NCBI GenBank assembly: GCA_002702705.1
Contig: PABH01000020.1
Span: 62,001 to 126,000, forward strand
DNA: 64,000 nt
DNA from: Anaerolineaceae bacterium
GTDB lineage: Bacteria; Chloroflexota; Anaerolineae; Anaerolineales; Anaerolineaceae
Direction of reading: 5' to 3'
Part shown: positions 60,110 through 64,000 of the stretch, piece by piece
Layout: each line of letters opens with the position of its first letter
Position numbering within the stretch: the first letter of the stretch is position 1
Program-made: the position numbers and the translations under genes
Notes under the pieces: generated by a model
What the model was told of the DNA's origin: nothing
Databases searched by the model: none
Seen by the model: the letters and a program-made list of their open reading frames with translations, nothing else

Positions 60110-61092
60110 GATTTTTTCGGTTTTCGCTTTTTGAATCCTAACATTCGGGCAAAGAAATCTCCTGTGGTAGGGAGATTGGAATAATCATCCAAATTATCCC
60201 AATCCGCTTTCATTCTTTCTTTTTCCCAATTTTTACTCTGATCCATAGCATATTCATACCAATCTTTCAAACCATTTTCATCATCTGACTCAATAATGGT
60301 GCGAAGATCATGGAGGGCGATCATCATGTTATTGATGGTGCGGATGCTATTTTCCTTGTTACTTAATACGCTGGTGCCGAAATTTTCCCGCTCTAACTGA
60401 CGATTTGCTTCATCTGCCATCATTTTAAAACTGGTACCGGCTACTTTTTGGGCTTCTTTCCATCCGGGTTGTTTCATTACGGCGTGTAAATATGCAGCAG
60501 CTGTTAACCTTGGCAGAATCTCAGTTGCCGCTACAAGACCATCTACCTCATACGGATCAGCAAAAAATGGTTTTGAACCAATTAAGCGAGCTAGATCGGT
60601 GGCAAGTTTGACGGCATCACCGTCCGTGGAAGGGTCGCCACTGATAATGATATTTGATTTATGGAATAAATCATCGTGAGCAAAATCCAGATCCGTGCTG
60701 TTTTCATGCAGATATTTTGGGTTGAGAGTAGGGTGAAAGGTTACAAAATACCGATCTTCTGGCAGGTTCTGTTTAACCCATTCAGAAACTTGAATTTTTA
60801 ATGGTGATGTATCCAATAAAACTGCCCCTGGTTTTAAAACAGGTGCGATCACGCTGATGGTGTCTTCGATCTCATCAACAGGAAGTGATAATAAAACAAT
60901 ATCGGCATTTTCAACCGCTTTTAAAATTTTGCCTGGCGCTTCGTCAATTGCGTTTAATTCTTGCGCTTTTTTATGGATTTCCGATTTGCGGTCATGTCCG
61001 ACGCGGGTAATCTTTTCGGTTTGTTTTTGCAGAGCCAGTCCCAAAGAGACACCGATTTTATCTAAACCAATGATCGTTAATTGGATACTCAT
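60106..61092 (-). CDS. TyrA-like prephenate dehydrogenase family protein
   Basis: 328 residues. Rossmann domain with TIIGLDKIGVSLGLALQ, VGHDRKSEIHKKA (NAD ribose binding) and ADIVLLSLPVDEI. The second domain is the all-helical dimerisation fold of prephenate dehydrogenases, with FHPTLNPKYLHE and the later EILPRLTAAAYLHAV. The family catalyses oxidative decarboxylation of prephenate to 4-hydroxyphenylpyruvate. Some residues of the TyrA active site (the GTEHSG-type loop) are not obvious, so substrate is uncertain. It abuts the M50 gene at 61093 and overlaps the fusion gene by 4 nt. Confidence 0.72.
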   Translation of the reverse strand: MSIQLTIIGLDKIGVSLGLALQKQTEKITRVGHDRKSEIHKKAQELNAIDEAPGKILKAVENADIVLLSLPVDEIEDTISVIAPVLKPGAVLLDTSPLKIQVSEWVKQNLPEDRYFVTFHPTLNPKYLHENSTDLDFAHDDLFHKSNIIISGDPSTDGDAVKLATDLARLIGSKPFFADPYEVDGLVAATEILPRLTAAAYLHAVMKQPGWKEAQKVAGTSFKMMADEANRQLERENFGTSVLSNKENSIRTINNMMIALHDLRTIIESDDENGLKDWYEYAMDQSKNWEKERMKADWDNLDDYSNLPTTGDFFARMLGFKKRKPKKS

Positions 61093-61740
61093 TTAAATTC
61101 CTCCAACAAGCAGGGTAAATAATCCGGTTAAGGCAGGGCGTAGCACCATACCGATGATATCAAATCCAACACGGGGTAACACAAAAATTAACACGATCAA
61201 CAAAATAGGTCCATATTGTTTAATCTTATCAAAGCCACTTCTTAGATTTTCCGGAATAAAAAATTCCAGAACCTTTTCACCATCCAATGGCGCTAATGGA
61301 ATCAGGTTAAACAACATCAAAGCCAAATTAATTATGATAAATTCAAACAAAAAACTGGATAAGGTTGGCATCCAGCTGCCACTGGTGAAACGGAAGGGAA
61401 TTAAACCCAATCGGAAGGGAATAGCCGCCAGGATTGCCATAACAAAATTAGAAATAGGCCCGGCCAAAGAGACCCACATATAAGCACTTTTTGATCTTTG
61501 GTTTAAGGCGTAAGGATTGACGGGCACAGGTTTTGCCCAGCCAAATCCGGCAATGATCAAAAGCAGGCTGCCCATGACATCTAAGTGTGACAAAGGATTT
61601 AAGGTTAGGCGTCCATTTAAACGGGGCGTATCATCCCCAAAATAGTTCGCTGTCCAGGCATGAGAAAACTCATGGACTGTGAATGCGATAATTAAAGTAA
61701 TGATTCTTGAAATAAGGACTGCGGGGGATAAATTTAGCAT
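61093..61740 (-). CDS. site-2 protease family protein (M50B)
   Basis: 215 residues with about five membrane helices. The zinc motif FTVHEFSHAWTANYFGD (HExxH) is in helix one, followed by the strand NGRLTLNPLSHLD, and APLDGEKVL is the LDG motif near residue 145. This compact, PDZ-free form is the common bacterial M50B type, smaller than the other family member at 13337. No substrate is visible. ATG 61740 lies 53 nt from the divergent DUF951 gene. Confidence 0.88.
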   Translation of the reverse strand: MLNLSPAVLISRIITLIIAFTVHEFSHAWTANYFGDDTPRLNGRLTLNPLSHLDVMGSLLLIIAGFGWAKPVPVNPYALNQRSKSAYMWVSLAGPISNFVMAILAAIPFRLGLIPFRFTSGSWMPTLSSFLFEFIIINLALMLFNLIPLAPLDGEKVLEFFIPENLRSGFDKIKQYGPILLIVLIFVLPRVGFDIIGMVLRPALTGLFTLLVGGI

Positions 61741-61780
61741 ATTTTCTCGGCTATTTTTTTCTCGATTATATCATGGGTGG

Positions 61781-61786
61781 TATAAT
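61781..61786 (+). promoter_or_regulatory. extended -10 promoter of the DUF951 gene, leaderless
   Basis: TG at 61778-61779, one base, then TATAAT: an extended -10 element. The GTG start codon of the DUF951 gene begins 7 nt later, where transcription should start. No ribosome binding site is seen upstream of GTG. Confidence 0.5.
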
Positions 61787-61792
61787 CTTACC

Positions 61793-62002
61793 GTGATAAC
61801 GGATATTCGACTCAATGATCTTGTCATACTGAAAAAGGTCCATCCGTGCGGAAGTTACGAATGGAAAGTTGTCCGGTTGGGTGCGGATATTGGTTTGGTT
61901 TGTACTCAATGTGAGCGTAAAATCATATTGTCTCGCAGGGATCTTTCCAAACGGATGAAGTCCATTCACCGGCCAGATAACATAGAGGATCATGATGACT
62001 AA
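61793..62002 (+). CDS. DUF951 family protein
   Basis: 69 residues from GTG 61793. The domain is nearly the whole protein: DIRLNDLVILKKVHPCGSYEW, VRLGADIGLVCTQCERKIIL, and RRDLSKRMKSI. The paired cysteines of HPCG and CTQC suggest zinc binding. DUF951 proteins are small and occur in many bacteria; I know no experimental function. It overlaps the next gene (ATG 61995) by 8 nt, so they are cotranscribed. Confidence 0.88.
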   Translation: MITDIRLNDLVILKKVHPCGSYEWKVVRLGADIGLVCTQCERKIILSRRDLSKRMKSIHRPDNIEDHDD

Positions 62003-63137
62003 ACCAAAAATCCTGTTTCTTTTTTCTGATACAGGAGGGGGACATCGTAGTGCTTCTGAAGCAATCATTGAGGCACTTAATTTAGAATTTCCGGATCAAT
62101 TTGAAACAGAAATGATTGATATTTTTCGAGAATATGCGCCCCTACCGCTTAATTACGCACCGGAAATTTATCCAAAATTATCCAAAATGCCAAAAATGTG
62201 GGGCATCGGTTATAAAGTCAGCGATGGTTTAAGACAGACGAAAATGATCTATAAGGCTTTGATGCCGTATGTGCGCCTGTCATTACAGCGTTTATTATAT
62301 GACCACCCTAGTGATTTGATTGTTTCCGTTCACCAATTGGTAAATATCCCATTGGTGAATGTGAAGGAAATCGATTATCCGCGTTTTGTAACGGTGGTTA
62401 CCGATTTGGTCTCCACACATGTGGCCTGGTATGATAATGGCGCGGATTTTATAATCGTGCCAACCATTAAAGCGGCAGAAAAAGCCATTTCTTTGGGGGT
62501 GAGCCCGGATAAAGTAAAAGTGATCGGTCAGCCGATTGCAGAAAAATATACCTTACCACCTCAAGATGAGGATTTGTTACGGGAAAAATTCGGATGGAAA
62601 AAGAATATCCCTACCATCTTAATGGTTGGAGGTGGGGAGGGAATGGGCCCACTGGCTGAGCATGCTTTTGCAATTAATCGCGCCAAATTGGATGTGCAGT
62701 TAATCATTGTGGCCGGACGAAACGAAGAATTAAAACATCACCTGGAAACTCATCAATGGAATATTCCGGTAACAGTTTATGGGTTTGTGAAGGATATGCC
62801 GGAATTCATGCAGGCTTCCAATGTGTTAATTACCAAAGCCGGACCAGGGACGATTAGTGAAGCGTTTATTGCAGGACTGCCTTTGATTCTGTATAGTAAA
62901 ATGCCTGGGCAGGAAGACGGGAACGTAACCTATGTAGTCGAAAAAAATGCTGGTGTGTGGGCACCTGAACCATCACAGGTTGTATCTACGTTAAGGGAAT
63001 GGTTAAGTGATCCAAACATGATGGCATTGGTTTCTGAAAATTCAAAAAAATTAGCGAACCCCAAAGCTACAAGAATGATTGCTAAAGAATTAGCATATCA
63101 GATAGAATTATCATTAAAAGCCAAACCTAATAAGTGA
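61995..63137 (+). CDS. MGDG synthase-like GT28 family glycosyltransferase
   Basis: 380 residues from the second of two adjacent ATG codons; AGAGGA sits 5 nt before it. N-terminal Rossmann domain: ILFLFSDTGGGHRSASEAIIEAL (core DTGGGHRSA), which binds the acceptor lipid, and VVTDLVSTHVAWYD. C-terminal GT-B domain: TILMVGGGEGMGP, YGFVKDMPEFMQASNVLITKAGPGTISEA. It probably transfers glucose or galactose from a UDP-sugar to diacylglycerol for membrane glycolipids. It ends with a GTGA overlap to tsaE. Confidence 0.88.
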   Translation: MTKPKILFLFSDTGGGHRSASEAIIEALNLEFPDQFETEMIDIFREYAPLPLNYAPEIYPKLSKMPKMWGIGYKVSDGLRQTKMIYKALMPYVRLSLQRLLYDHPSDLIVSVHQLVNIPLVNVKEIDYPRFVTVVTDLVSTHVAWYDNGADFIIVPTIKAAEKAISLGVSPDKVKVIGQPIAEKYTLPPQDEDLLREKFGWKKNIPTILMVGGGEGMGPLAEHAFAINRAKLDVQLIIVAGRNEELKHHLETHQWNIPVTVYGFVKDMPEFMQASNVLITKAGPGTISEAFIAGLPLILYSKMPGQEDGNVTYVVEKNAGVWAPEPSQVVSTLREWLSDPNMMALVSENSKKLANPKATRMIAKELAYQIELSLKAKPNK

Positions 63138-63643
63138 GTGGAATCGCCATGCCAATTTTAGATCAATACAGTCTGGAATTTTTCAGTAAGAGTGCCGAAC
63201 AAACCAAACGGTTAGGTACACGCTTAGGTGCATTATTAAAAATTGGGGATGTGGTGTGTTTATCCGGAGATTTGGGAGCTGGAAAAACGACCTTTGTTCA
63301 AGGTATTGCCCGCGGGTGGGGTTCTTTGGACAGCGTTACCAGCCCTACTTTTGTGATTGTTAACCAATATCGAAGACCAGAAGGTACCATTTTGCATCAT
63401 ATGGATGCCTATCGTTTGATGGGTGCTGAAGATGCATATAATTTGGACATGGATGAGATGTACCATACTGGGGCTTTGGTGATGGAGTGGCCGGAACAGA
63501 TTAAAGAAGCACTGCCGGAAACCTATTTATGGGTGAATTTGATTTGGGTAGATGAAAATCAGCGGCGAATGGTTTTTCTTCCAAAAGGGGAATATTACCA
63601 AAAATTAATATCAAATTTTCGACAAAAAACGTTTGGAGGATAA
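63134..63643 (+). CDS. tsaE: tRNA threonylcarbamoyladenosine biosynthesis ATPase TsaE
   Basis: 169 residues from GTG 63134; ATG 63149 is an alternative. P-loop LSGDLGAGKTTFVQGIARGWG near residue 47 (GDLGAGKTT), SPTFVIVNQYRRPEG and HHMDAYRLMGAEDA (HxDxYR Walker B region) are diagnostic. It binds TsaB-TsaD and hydrolyses ATP in the t6A37 pathway. tsaB follows directly, a common bacterial pairing. Confidence 0.95.
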   Translation: MSGIAMPILDQYSLEFFSKSAEQTKRLGTRLGALLKIGDVVCLSGDLGAGKTTFVQGIARGWGSLDSVTSPTFVIVNQYRRPEGTILHHMDAYRLMGAEDAYNLDMDEMYHTGALVMEWPEQIKEALPETYLWVNLIWVDENQRRMVFLPKGEYYQKLISNFRQKTFGG

Positions 63644-63648
63644 TTATC

Positions 63649-64000
63649 ATGCTTTTAGCCGTAGACACTTCCACACAGCAAGTTGGTTTAGCTTTATATG
63701 ATGGGGCACAGGTAATTGGAGAAATGAATTGGCGGTCAAAAAACCATCATACCGTTGAAGTGGCAGAAGCGATCGACGAACTATTTAATAGGACGGGTGT
63801 AAAACGAGATGAATTAACAGGCTTGGCCGTTGCTTTGGGTCCTGGTTCATTTACCAGTTTGCGCATTGGTATGGCTTTGGTGAAAGGTTTGGCCTTATCG
63901 TTACATATTCCTGTGGTTGGCATTGCCACTCATGATATATTGGCTAGTATTCAACCTCTCAGCCAATATCCATTGTGTGCTGTTATTCAAGCGGGTAGAA
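63649..64000 (+). CDS. tsaB: tRNA threonylcarbamoyladenosine biosynthesis protein TsaB (3' end outside window)
   Basis: The first 117 residues are visible, read from ATG 63649, which follows TTGGAGGA. MLLAVDTSTQQVGLALYDG begins an ASKHA-type ATPase domain, and AVALGPGSFTSLRIGMALVKGLAL is the TsaB signature (GPGSFTSLRIG). The residue order matches TsaB, the non-catalytic partner of TsaD. The gene runs off the right edge without a stop. Confidence 0.95.
   Translation, partial: MLLAVDTSTQQVGLALYDGAQVIGEMNWRSKNHHTVEVAEAIDELFNRTGVKRDELTGLAVALGPGSFTSLRIGMALVKGLALSLHIPVVGIATHDILASIQPLSQYPLCAVIQAGR

Noticed and set aside
1-64000. CRISPR arrays, prophage, IS elements or integron features
   Set aside because: No regularly spaced direct repeats, transposase, integrase or phage structural genes were seen.

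Overview
The window looks like a low-GC chromosome segment of an anaerobic member of Chloroflexota, most likely class Anaerolineae. This is inferred from the gene mix: a Ser/Thr kinase beside an FHA/winged-helix protein, a circularly permuted family 5 solute-binding lipoprotein, a thioester-less alpha-2-macroglobulin, DUF951, a ferredoxin-type group 4 [NiFe] hydrogenase and a KamA-type radical SAM enzyme. No rRNA, ribosomal-protein or marker gene is present to prove it. I see no phage, insertion sequence, integrase or CRISPR array; the segment reads as ordinary chromosome.

Layout. 1-4736: end of an AAA+ ATPase-like gene, a glycerophosphodiesterase, a threonine dehydratase-like enzyme and a membrane-anchored GH3 protein, all tightly packed. 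4739-14572: signalling and transport (Ser/Thr kinase, FHA/winged-helix protein, 2H-like protein, XRE-cupin regulator, Na+/Ca2+ exchanger with a P-II-like partner, membrane pseudophosphatase), a D-threonine aldolase-like enzyme and a site-2 protease. 14638-14731: a selenocysteine tRNA with its own promoter. 14921-24258: LLM oxidoreductase, PAP2 phosphatase, permuted solute-binding lipoprotein, and a giant alpha-2-macroglobulin-like gene cut by one in-frame TAA. 24318-28103: a Moco-riboswitch-like leader and a two-gene molybdenum hydroxylase operon. 28254-36845: a CRP/FNR-like palindrome and an eleven-gene operon for a membrane-bound energy-converting [NiFe] hydrogenase plus its maturation protease.

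37018-47149: membrane glycosyltransferase-like protein, tandem GGDEF protein, an orphan structured RNA with a near-consensus promoter, a nucleoside phosphorylase, valS behind a T-box leader, and small accessory genes. 47150-49464: aldo/keto reductase and KamA. 49692-55522: CIRCE-controlled hrcA-grpE-dnaK-dnaJ-prmA. 55531-64000: nicotinate phosphoribosyltransferase, a purine-type phosphoribosyltransferase, ferredoxin, lipoprotein, a GIY-YIG/galactokinase fusion, TyrA-like dehydrogenase, second site-2 protease, DUF951, MGDG-synthase-like glycosyltransferase, tsaE and the start of tsaB.

The metabolic picture is anaerobic. Reduced ferredoxin would be oxidised by the hydrogenase, releasing H2 and pumping ions through two antiporter-type modules. 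Several genes are controlled by RNA (Moco-like riboswitch, T-box, orphan RNA) or by clear DNA operators (CIRCE, a CRP-like site). Most recognisable promoters fit a sigma-70 pattern (TTGACA, 16-18 nt, TATAAT), and two genes look leaderless.
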